A stretch of DNA of 64,000 nucleotides. Source: G020354085 sp964482055 (GTDB taxonomy: Bacteria > Pseudomonadota > Gammaproteobacteria > Acidiferrobacterales > Sulfurifustaceae). The DNA lies in assembly GCA_964482055.1 (NCBI GenBank), contig CAYZVX010000004.1:1-64000 (forward strand), in the 5' to 3' direction. A program made the position numbers and the translations under genes. Positions 52,681-60,604 of this stretch are shown here, piece by piece. The first letter of the stretch is position 1; the number at the start of each line of letters is the position of its first letter. A model generated the notes under the pieces. That model ran no database searches and was not told the origin of the DNA. It worked only from the letters and a program-made list of their open reading frames with translations.

Positions 52681-53094
52681 ATGACGACGGGGAGAACACA
52701 GAAGCGCGAACAGGACGGGCACGGTTACTACCAGAACTACGCGGAGTACAACCGCACGCTGCGCGCCTGGTTCGTGGTGTTCGGCGTCGGCGGTCCCGCC
52801 ACCCTGATCGTGAACAAGGAGCTCTCCGCGCAGCTCGCCCAGGCCGGCGCGCTGCGCTACGTGGTGGCGCTGTTTCTGATCGGTGCGGCGGCGCAGGTCG
52901 CAATCGCGCTCGTCAACAAGACCGCGAGTTGGTACTGCTATGCGGCCGAGCTCAACCCGCGGCTCGCGCGCAGCGCGACCCATCGTTTCTGGGCATGGGT
53001 CAACCAGCAGTTCATCCTCGACGTGGTGATGGACCTCACCAGTGTCGTGACCTTTGCGGCGGCTATCTGGAAACTGTTCACGCTCTTCGCCTGA
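52681..53094 (+). CDS. Small membrane protein of unknown function
   Basis: The 137-residue protein has a hydrophilic N-terminus with many Tyr (GYYQNYAEYNRTLRAWF) and about three hydrophobic segments (30-44, 62-80 and 113-130). A family is not recognised. It follows the DUF423 gene by 19 bases on the same strand. Confidence 0.6.
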   Translation: MTTGRTQKREQDGHGYYQNYAEYNRTLRAWFVVFGVGGPATLIVNKELSAQLAQAGALRYVVALFLIGAAAQVAIALVNKTASWYCYAAELNPRLARSATHRFWAWVNQQFILDVVMDLTSVVTFAAAIWKLFTLFA

Positions 53095-53115
53095 CCGCGG
53101 CCGCGCGCCGCTCAC

Positions 53116-54045
53116 CTACAGCTCGCTCCAGAGTCCGGTCATTGTGGTCTCGTAAGAGCCGTTCGCATCCGCGTCGATCTGCAGCTGATAGGTCGTCGCG
53201 TCGAGCGCCGTGATCAGCGCGCGCCGGTTCTGCGTGTCGGTGAGGAGCAGGCTGCCGCTCGACGGATAGCGATCGGCCAGGAGGACGCGCAAGATCGTCG
53301 GCGTCGACAGCGTCACGTGGCCGTAGGCGGGGTGATAGAAGACCCCGCTCACCGTGACATCGTGATAGCTCGGCGATGCCGTGATCGTGATGTTCAAGCC
53401 ATGGGCCCAGTAGACGGCGCCGCTATCGCGCACGTAGATGCTGAGCTTGTCGCTGTCAGGGGTCGTGATAGAGAGCGCATTGATCGTGACGGCGGTGACC
53501 GGGTTGCCGATGAGCGTGACGTCGGCCGTGAAGGTGACCGTGCCGGACACGAAGATGACGTCGGGTTCGCAGAAGTTGCTGAACGACACGGTTCCGCTGA
53601 TCGAGGTGGCGCTGGCGGAGCTGATCGCGACGAGCGCGCTGCCGCCACAGGGTCCGGCTATGACTTCGCTGCCGGTTCCGGTTCCCGTCAGCAGGGAGCC
53701 CCCGCCGGCGCCGGTGAGCTTCTGCGTGACGATGCGCTCCACCACGAGCGCGGTGGCGTGGTTGGCGTCGCGCGCGAGCGCGAGTGGCGAGATCCGTACC
53801 GCGCCGAACGCGTCTGTCACGCCGGCGCCCGCCACCGTGCTCTTGGCCGCCGCACCGGCCAGGGCAGCGGCGTTGCTGCCGGAAATGGCCGCCGCGCTCT
53901 TTGAGCCCGTGTATGAAAACGACGCGCTGCCGGCCGAACCGCCTCCGCTGCCGCCGCCGCACGCGATGAGCGTGGCCGCGAGTGCGATGGCTGGCAGCCA
54001 GCGCATGGCTGCGGTCGCTTGAGGTGTCGTAACGAAGCGCTTCAC
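53116..54045 (-). CDS. Gly/Ser-rich beta lipoprotein
   Basis: The 309-residue protein has a lipobox LIAC (Cys29) followed by a Gly/Ser linker (30-45). The rest is low-charge, Ser/Thr/Val-rich and predicted all-beta, with repeated strands typical of extracellular beta-sandwich or beta-helix proteins (ISSASATSISGTVSFSNFCE, VTFTADVTLIGNPVTAV). Two cysteines may pair. No function is recognised. Confidence 0.62.
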   Translation of the reverse strand: MKRFVTTPQATAAMRWLPAIALAATLIACGGGSGGGSAGSASFSYTGSKSAAAISGSNAAALAGAAAKSTVAGAGVTDAFGAVRISPLALARDANHATALVVERIVTQKLTGAGGGSLLTGTGTGSEVIAGPCGGSALVAISSASATSISGTVSFSNFCEPDVIFVSGTVTFTADVTLIGNPVTAVTINALSITTPDSDKLSIYVRDSGAVYWAHGLNITITASPSYHDVTVSGVFYHPAYGHVTLSTPTILRVLLADRYPSSGSLLLTDTQNRRALITALDATTYQLQIDADANGSYETTMTGLWSEL

Positions 54046-54262
54046 AGTATTTCCCTCCGTGTCACGTGCTTCCTTGTAAAAAGGGATTCTGGCCTACGTG
54101 TAACAGTGGTGGAACAGTATCGTCCGCAATGTCCCGATCCGAGCAGGGATTTGCCCGATGAATGGACGCCGCGCGTATCTGACCGTCACAAACCATTGAG
54201 CGAATGCCCGGGCGGCTGCCCGTATCGAGCCGGCGCTCACTCGCCGGGTAGCCTCGCGCGCC

Positions 54263-55267
54263 TTAGCAGATGCGCGGCAGCGGATCGTCCTCGAGCTCCT
54301 CCAGCACGCGCTCGCCGCCGAGCTCGGTCTCCAATACCACGTGCGGCCTGGAATCCACGATTGATCCAATGATCGCCGCGTCCCGCCCCTGGGGCCGGGC
54401 GCGCCAGGCGGCGAGCGCCGCGCCGGCATCTTCGGGGGCGACCACGGCGACGACCCGTCCTTCGCAAGCAAGATACAGCGGGTCGTAGCCGAGCATCTCG
54501 CATACGGACACCACGGCATCGCGCACCGGGATCGCCGGGCCCTTCAGGCGCACACCCCGCGTGGTCGCGCGGCAGATCTCGTTGGCGATCATCGCAAGCC
54601 CGCCGCGCGTGGGATCGCGCATGAAGCGCAGCCCCGACAGACCGAGCACGGCGGAGGTGAGCGGGTACACGCTCGCCGCGTCGGATTGCAGGTCGCCGCG
54701 CAGGCCGAACTGCTCGCGCGCGAACATTACGGCGATGCCGTGATCGCCCACCGGCCCGCTCACCAGGATGACGTCGCCAGCGCGGATCCGGTCCATGCCG
54801 AGCTTGAGCTGCGGATCGCGCACGCCGACGCCGGTGGTGGCGAGGTACAGGCCGCCACCCTCGCCGCGGCGCACGACCTTGGTGTCGCCGCACACGACCT
54901 GCACGCCGGCCTCGCGCGCGGCGTGCGCCAGGCTCGCGACGATGCGCTCGAGCTGGGCGATCTCTAGGCCCTCCTCGATGAAGGCGTTGAGTGAAAGGTA
55001 GCGCGGCGTGGCGCCAGCCACGGCGAGATCGTTGACCGTGCCGTGCACCGCGAGCGATCCGATCGTGCCGCCCGGGAACTCGAGCGGCTGCACGGTGAAA
55101 CCGTCGGTCGTGACGACTACCTCGCCGCCGTCGACCGGCACGGCCACGGCATCGGCCTCGATGTCGAGGTAGGCGTTGCCGAGGTGGCGCGCGAACAGGC
55201 GCTCGATGAGCTCGCGCATGAAGCGCCCGCCGTTGCCGTGGGCGAGGGTGATGTGCAGGTCTTCCAT
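54263..55267 (-). CDS. hypE: Hydrogenase maturation protein HypE
   Basis: The 334-residue enzyme dehydrates the carbamoyl group, attached by HypF to its C-terminal cysteine, to a thiocyanate that becomes the CN ligand of NiFe hydrogenase. The PurM-like ATP fold is clear (LAHGNGGRFM, TTDGFTVQP, GTVNDLAVAGA, MRDPTRGGLA), and the protein ends PRIC, with the acceptor Cys334. It is separated from hypF by three unrelated genes. No hypABCD or hydrogenase gene is in the window. Confidence 0.95.
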   Translation of the reverse strand: MEDLHITLAHGNGGRFMRELIERLFARHLGNAYLDIEADAVAVPVDGGEVVVTTDGFTVQPLEFPGGTIGSLAVHGTVNDLAVAGATPRYLSLNAFIEEGLEIAQLERIVASLAHAAREAGVQVVCGDTKVVRRGEGGGLYLATTGVGVRDPQLKLGMDRIRAGDVILVSGPVGDHGIAVMFAREQFGLRGDLQSDAASVYPLTSAVLGLSGLRFMRDPTRGGLAMIANEICRATTRGVRLKGPAIPVRDAVVSVCEMLGYDPLYLACEGRVVAVVAPEDAGAALAAWRARPQGRDAAIIGSIVDSRPHVVLETELGGERVLEELEDDPLPRIC

Positions 55268-55423
55268 CGCATGTCATTGTCGCATGCTTTGCCGGGCGGG
55301 CGGGTAGCGCGGCGGCCCGGTCGCGGCCGCGCGCGTGGGGATTGCGCCGGCGGCATGGCATGATTGCAGTCGCATCCTGCTCCGGCGCCGCACGGCCAGG
55401 CTGTCTGGCCAAAGGGTCTATCC

Positions 55424-56219
55424 ATGAAGCGTTTTTGCGCTTTCGCATTCCTTGCGCTGCTGGTCAGCAGTGGCCAGGGCGCCTTCGCGCAGGTCGCGGA
55501 AAAGGTCGTTGATATCCCGACCCGCAGCGGCGTCACCCAGCGCTTCGTCTATCTCGCGCCGGACAACGCGAAGGCGGCGGTCATTCTGTTCGCCGGCGGA
55601 CACGGTGGCCTGCAAGTTCAAGCGAACGGTGCCTTCAGGTGGGGCGAGGGAAACTTCCTGGTGCGCATGCGCCGGCTGATTGCGGAAAACGGGCTCGCCG
55701 TGGCCGTCGTGGACGCGCCGTCAGACCGGCAGGCGAAACCGTTCTTGAGCGGCTTTCGCCAGACGCCGGAACATGTCGCCGACATCAAGGCCGTGGTGGC
55801 CTGGCTCAGGCAGCAGGCGAATGTTCCGGTGTGGCTGGTGGGTACGAGCCGCGGTACCCAGTCGGCGGCGTTCATCGCGACCCCGCTTGCGCGCCGCGAC
55901 GGCGGACCGGACGGCCTGGTGCTGACCGCCACCATACTGTCCGACGGCAAAAGTCGCCCAGTGCCCGCGATGCCGCTTGAGCGGGTCACCGTGCCTGTCC
56001 TGGTCGTTCACCACGAGCAGGACGGTTGCGGGGCACTGCGCCTACGCGGAGATTCCGCGCCTGATGGAGCAGCTTTCGACGGCATCTGCAAAGGAGCTGG
56101 TGACAGTCAAGGGCGGCATCAACCAGGGCGACCCCTGTGAAGCCCGGGCCTATCACGGGTTCAACGGACTGGAGAAGGACGTCGTCTCAGCGATTGCACG
56201 CTGGATCGAGGCGCGTTAG
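55424..56219 (+). pseudogene. Exported alpha/beta hydrolase with a one-base frameshift
   Basis: The frame from ATG 55424 encodes a signal peptide (1-23), a hydrolase core with VWLVGTSRGTQS (nucleophile Ser) and ends its normal sequence at VHHEQDGC. After a GGGG run at 56030-56033 the original frame becomes nonsense. The frame shifted by one base continues sensibly with CAYAEIPRLMEQLSTASAKE and GINQGDPCEARAYHGFNG, which contains the catalytic His, to a stop at 56219. Removing one G restores a protein of about 264 residues. It could be a real mutation in a homopolymer or an assembly error. Confidence 0.8.
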
Positions 56220-56251
56220 CCGATTAGCCGGGGTCGCGCCTTGCTGCGGCG

Positions 56252-56809
56252 TTACGGTGTGGTGCCGGTCCTGCCGAGCTCGCGCTCGATCGCGCCCACC
56301 AGCGCGCGATCCTGCGGCGCCACGTGGCTCGGGTAGCTGCCGACCACCCTGCCGTCGCGGTCGATGAGGTACTTGTGAAAGTTCCAGCGCGGGTAGGTGC
56401 CGGTCTCTTTCGCGAGCTGCTTGTATAAGGGGTGTGCGGCATGCTCGACGACCCGGACCTTTTCGAACATCGGAAAGCGCACGCCGTAGGTGAGGCGGCA
56501 GAACTCCTGGATCTGCTGCTCAGTGCCCGGCTCCTGGTTGGCGAAGTCGTTGGACGGAAAGCCGATCACGACGAGCCCCCGGTCCTTGTAGCTTTCATAG
56601 AGCTTTTCCAGGCCATCGTACTGGCCGGTGTAGCCGCACTTGCTCGCGGTGTTGACCAAAAGCAGCACCTTGCCCCGATACGCCTCGCACAGGTTCACGC
56701 TTCGATCCTCGGCCAGCACGCGCAGCTTATGATCGAGCAGCGGCGGGCAGGCGGCGCTCCCCAGGGACGGTGGCAGTACGAGCATCAGCGCGAGCAGCAG
56801 TGATCTCAT
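56252..56809 (-). CDS. Exported glutathione peroxidase-family protein
   Basis: The 185-residue thiol peroxidase has a signal peptide (1-19). The peroxidatic Cys58 lies in NTASKCGYTGQY, the second motif GFPSNDFANQEPG supplies the conserved Gln, and WNFHKYLID supplies the catalytic Trp/Asn. It has Cys in place of selenocysteine and would reduce hydroperoxides in the periplasm, probably with thioredoxin-like donors. It lies convergent to the frameshifted hydrolase. Confidence 0.9.
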   Translation of the reverse strand: MRSLLLALMLVLPPSLGSAACPPLLDHKLRVLAEDRSVNLCEAYRGKVLLLVNTASKCGYTGQYDGLEKLYESYKDRGLVVIGFPSNDFANQEPGTEQQIQEFCRLTYGVRFPMFEKVRVVEHAAHPLYKQLAKETGTYPRWNFHKYLIDRDGRVVGSYPSHVAPQDRALVGAIERELGRTGTTP

Positions 56810-56973
56810 GCCGGCGGCCTCCGGTAAACCGATGAGGGCAAGAGCGTCTAGTATATTGGCACGCGTGCTCCTTTTTGTAACGCCGTCGCCCAATGCCATG
56901 CTGCCGCTGCGCCTACGCGCGGCAGGGCATTCGGCGCATGGGGCCAGCTCCCAGACACGGTGATCGCGGGAAA

Positions 56974-57996
56974 ATGACATACCGGGTGCGAATGCTTCCG
57001 CGCGGGCGGGTGTTCGAGGCGATGCCACAGGAGTCGCTGCTCGCCGCGGCGCTGCGTGCGGGCATCTCGCCGGAGTACGGCTGCGGCAACGGCACCTGCG
57101 GCAAGTGCGTGGCGCGGGTTGTGTCCGGCAGGGTCGCTGCCGTACAGCCGCACGATTACCCGCTGAGCGCCAGCGCCCGGCAAAACGGCCAGGTGCTGCT
57201 GTGCTGCGCCGCTGCCGCTTCCGACCTCGAGATCGAGGCGGCGACCGCGGACAGCATCGCCGACATTCCGCGGCAGGAGATTGCGACGCGCGTCGCGAAG
57301 CTCGAGAAGCTCGACGCGGACACCATCGGCCTGCACCTGCGTACGCCGCGCTCGCGCACCTTGCGCTTTCTCGCCGGCCAGCACGTGCGCCTCGAGATCG
57401 ACGGCGTGCCGCCGCGCCACAAGTCGATCGCGAGCTGCCCGTGCGACGGTATGCACCTCGAGTTCCACGTCCGGCATGCGCCGGACGACCCATTCGCCGA
57501 GCACGTGTTCACGCGGCTGCGCAGCGCGCACGACGTGCGCGTCATCGGTCCGTGGGGCGGGTTCACCTGGCGCGAAGGCAATGCCCGGCCTGTGATCCTG
57601 CTCGCCTACGAGACCGGCTTCGCCGCGATCCGCAGCCTGATCGAGCAGGCGCTGAACGTCGAGTTCGCCCTCCCGATGCATCTTTACTGGCTCGTGCGCA
57701 GGCCGACCGGCCACTACCTTGAGGGCTACTGCCGGTCGCTCGCCGACACGCTCGAGCAGTTCCGGTACACGCCGCTCGTGGCGGCGGAGCAGAATGCGCC
57801 GCTTGCAGGCGCGGCGCCAGGGCAAGGCGATTTGTTGTTCGGCGTGCAGCGCATCCTGTCGGACCACCCGGACGTCGCGCAGGCGGAAGTCTATGCGAGC
57901 GGTCCGCTGGCGAACATGACAGCCGCGGCCCGATTGCTGCAAGACCACGGCCTGCCGCCCGAGCAGCTGCACGTCGACGACCCGCCGCGCTTGTAA
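56974..57996 (+). CDS. 2Fe-2S ferredoxin and FAD/NAD(P) oxidoreductase fusion
   Basis: The 340-residue protein has an N-terminal plant-type 2Fe-2S domain (C37, C42, C45 and C77 or C78: YGCGNGTCGKC, then LLCC) and a C-terminal ferredoxin-NADP reductase-like domain (about 100-340). The layout is that of phenol/toluene/CDP-glucoseen reductases. The flavin motif usually written RxYS is RHKS here, and the NAD(P) loop usually written GGTG is YETG, so cofactor use may differ from the norm. The ATG at 56974 follows CGGGAAA. It lies between gpx and hypF. Confidence 0.8.
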   Translation: MTYRVRMLPRGRVFEAMPQESLLAAALRAGISPEYGCGNGTCGKCVARVVSGRVAAVQPHDYPLSASARQNGQVLLCCAAAASDLEIEAATADSIADIPRQEIATRVAKLEKLDADTIGLHLRTPRSRTLRFLAGQHVRLEIDGVPPRHKSIASCPCDGMHLEFHVRHAPDDPFAEHVFTRLRSAHDVRVIGPWGGFTWREGNARPVILLAYETGFAAIRSLIEQALNVEFALPMHLYWLVRRPTGHYLEGYCRSLADTLEQFRYTPLVAAEQNAPLAGAAPGQGDLLFGVQRILSDHPDVAQAEVYASGPLANMTAAARLLQDHGLPPEQLHVDDPPRL

Positions 57997-58004
57997 CCGG
58001 GTGG

Positions 58005-60537
58005 TCAGCGGCGCCAGCCGCTTTCAATGAGTTGACCGAAGGCGATGCCCGCGTCGTTGCACGGAATCTGCTGGCCGAGGCGGACATCGAAGCCGTGCGA
58101 TCGCAGCAGCTCCACCGCCCGCTCGGTGAGGACACGGTTCTGGAAGACTCCGCCACTTAAGCCCACGGTGAACTCGCCGTGCGCCTCGCGCAGCCGGCAC
58201 GCTTGATCGACCAGCGCTCGGGCAAGGCTGGCGTGAAACAGCGCGGCGCGCTCACTCACCGGCAGATTCGCATCGATCAGCATCGTCAGCAGCGGCGCCC
58301 AGTCGGTGCGCAGCACGCCGTGCGCATCCGGAGCAAGCCGCAGGGCGAGGGACTCGACGTCCTCGCGGCACGCGGATTCGATTTCCGGATGAAATCGAGG
58401 GCCGCGCGGCAGGGAGGCCGCGGTGGCGGATTCGATTTCCGGATGAAATCGAGGGCCGCGCGGCAGGGAGGCCGCGGTGGNNNNNNNNNNNNNNNNNNNN
58501 NNNNNNNNNNNNNNNNNNNNNNNNNNNNNNNNNNNNNNNNNNNNNNNNNNNNNNNNNNNNNNNNNNNNNNNNNNNNNNNNCGGATTCGAGCAGCATCGGC
58601 CCCTGGCCCTCGAAGCTCGAATGCAGGTTGAGCCCGGTGAGCGCGGCGGCCGCATCGAACAGGCGCCCCACCGCGCTCGACTGCGGCGCGTTGAGGCGTC
58701 TTTCCCAGGCCTGGCGCAGCAGCCGCGCATCGGTCGGACACGCGTCCCAATCAATCCCGGCCTCCCAGCAAAGCGCGAGCGCCGAGCGCCACGGCTCGCG
58801 CCCGGCACGCTCCCCGCCGGGCAGACGGAACGGGCGCATGCTGGCGACGCGCCGCCACTGTCCGGGCGATCCCAGCAGCGCCTCGCCCCCCCACAGCGTG
58901 CCGTCGCCGACGGGACCGAGGCGAGGGCCGCGGGCCACGGATGGCCCGGTTGCGGACTCCTCGCCGTATCCGCCGCCGTCCCAGGTGAACACGAGCCAGC
59001 GTTCGATTTGCGGAAACTCGCCGGCCAGGGCCGCGGCGTGGGCGTGGTGATGGAACACGGCGGTGGCCGGCAACCCGGCGCGCCGGGCGTAGCGCGTGCT
59101 CGCGTAGCCGGGATGCGCGTCGTGCACGACGCGCATGGCGCGCACGCCGTAGAGCGCCTGCAAGTCGGCGATCACCTGCTCGAACACCGCCAATGAGCGC
59201 GGCGCATCGAGGTCGCCGATGTGCGGCGAGACCACGGCGCGCGTGTCCCAGGCGAGCGCGACGGTGTTCTTCAAGTGGCCCCCGACGGCGAGCAGCGGCT
59301 GCGGCACTCGGAACGGCAACTCGATCTCGAGCGGCGCCACGCCGCGCCCGAGGCGCAGCGGTCGCGCCGCACCCGCGATGACGCGAAACACCGGATCGTC
59401 CGCCGGGCGCGCGACCGGGCGGTCGTGGTGCAGGAAGCCAGCGGCGACGTGCGCAAGGCGTGCCTCGACCTCGCGATTGTCGGTCAGCACCGGCTCGCCG
59501 CTCACGTTCGCCGAGGTCGCCACGAGCGGTGCACCGAAGGCGTCGAGCAGCAAGTGGTGCAGCGGGCTGTAGGGCAAGAACACGCCAATCTCGCTGAGGC
59601 CCGGTGCGATGTGGGCGGATAGCGTCGAGCCCGGATGCTTCGGCACCAATACGATCGGCCGCATCGGATCGCGCAGCAGACGCTCGTGCCCGGCATCGAG
59701 GATGGCGACTAAGCGCAAGGCATCGAGACCATCGGCTCCGCGCGCCGGCAGCATGACGGCGAGCGGCTTGTGCGGACGCGGCTTGCGCGCGCGCAGATCC
59801 GCGACCGCCGCATCACTCGCCGCATCACACATGAGGTGATAACCGCCGATGCCTTTCACCGCCACGATACGCCCGGCGCGCAAGGCCTCCACGCACGCGC
59901 TGAGCGCCGCCTCCCCTTGAAGGCCGCGCGCGGTGGACGGTTCACGCCATTGGAGCCGCGGACCGCAGGCCGCGCAGGCGAGCGGCTCGGCGTGGAAACG
60001 CCGGTCGAGCGGGTTCTCGTACTCGGCGCGGCACGCCGGGCATAGCGGAAATTGCGCCATGGTGGTGTTCGGCCGGTCGTAGGGCAGGCGCGTAATCAGG
60101 GTGTAGCGCGGCCCGCACTGGGTGCAATTGATGAAGGGGTAGCGGTAGCGGCGGTCGGCCGGGTCGTGGAGCTCGCGCACGCACTCCGCGCAGGCGAAGT
60201 AATCGGGCGGCACGTGGATCTCGGGTCGCGCAACCGCTTCGCTCGCAAGAATCGTGAAGCCGCTGACGTCGGCGAGCGGCGCGGCCTGCATCGCGAGGAT
60301 CGCAGGGCGCGCCAGCGGCGGCGCGGCGTCAATGAGCGCGTGCGCGAAAGCGGCGAGCGGGCCGGCGTTGCCTTGCGCGAAGATCTCCACCTGTCCGGTC
60401 AGGTTTTTCACCCAGCCGGTGAGGCCGTGGGCATGGGCCAGCCGATAGACGAACGGCCGGAACCCCACGCCCTGGACGCGGCCGCCCAGGACGATGCGAC
60501 GCGCCTCGATGCTTGACGGGTCGTGCTTACTGTCCAT
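58005..60537 (-). CDS. hypF: Hydrogenase maturation carbamoyltransferase HypF, with in-frame repeat insertions and a gap
   Basis: HypF makes carbamoyl-adenylate from carbamoyl phosphate and transfers the carbamoyl group to HypE. The order is acylphosphatase domain (about 12-97, GRVQGVGFRPF), paired CxxC zinc motifs (about 109-185), YrdC domain (about 205-390) and Kae1-like domain. Residues 527-544 are an 18-residue insertion between GYGE and DGTLWGGE compared with E. coli HypF. A second site, after EGQGPMLLES, holds a tandem array of 18-codon repeats plus the 100-N gap. The C-terminus (58005-58372) resumes normal HypF sequence (VGLSGGVFQN, CNDAGIAFGQ). Frame across the gap cannot be checked because 100 is a placeholder length. 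Whether the protein is functional is open. Confidence 0.88.
58378..58480 (-). repeat. Tandem 54-bp double-hairpin element inside hypF (array B)
   Basis: One full copy (58378-58431) and most of a second (58432-58480) run into the gap. Each has hairpin 1 (arms TCGATTTC and GAAATCGA, loop CGGAT), linker GGGCC, hairpin 2 (arms GCGCGGC and GCCGCGG, loop AGGGAG) and a tail. In the hypF frame the unit encodes ESATAASLPRGPRFHPEI. The sequence after the gap resumes with CGGATTCGA, the first bases of another copy or of the target. Confidence 0.9.
58481..58580. other. Assembly gap (100 N) within hypF
   Basis: Exactly 100 unknown bases, flanked on the left by the 54-bp array. True length is unknown. In-frame continuity requires missing material such that the total is a multiple of three, for example more 54-bp copies. 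Confidence 0.95.
58904..58957 (-). repeat. Single diverged copy of the 54-bp double-hairpin element in hypF
   Basis: In structural register: outer stem TCGCC/GGCGA, linker GGGCC, hairpin 2 (arms GCGGGCC and GGCCCGG, loop ACGGAT) and tail TTGCGGAC. In codons (58906-58959) it encodes ESATGPSVARGPRLGPVG, aligned without gaps to the array-B unit at 11 or more of 18 positions. It is inserted where E. coli HypF has none. Confidence 0.8.
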
Positions 60538-60604
60538 GCGACACTAGGGATATGCTGTGGCGGCTAAGCCTCACCGGTTCGTCACTGTAGCATCGGAGGC
60601 CATC

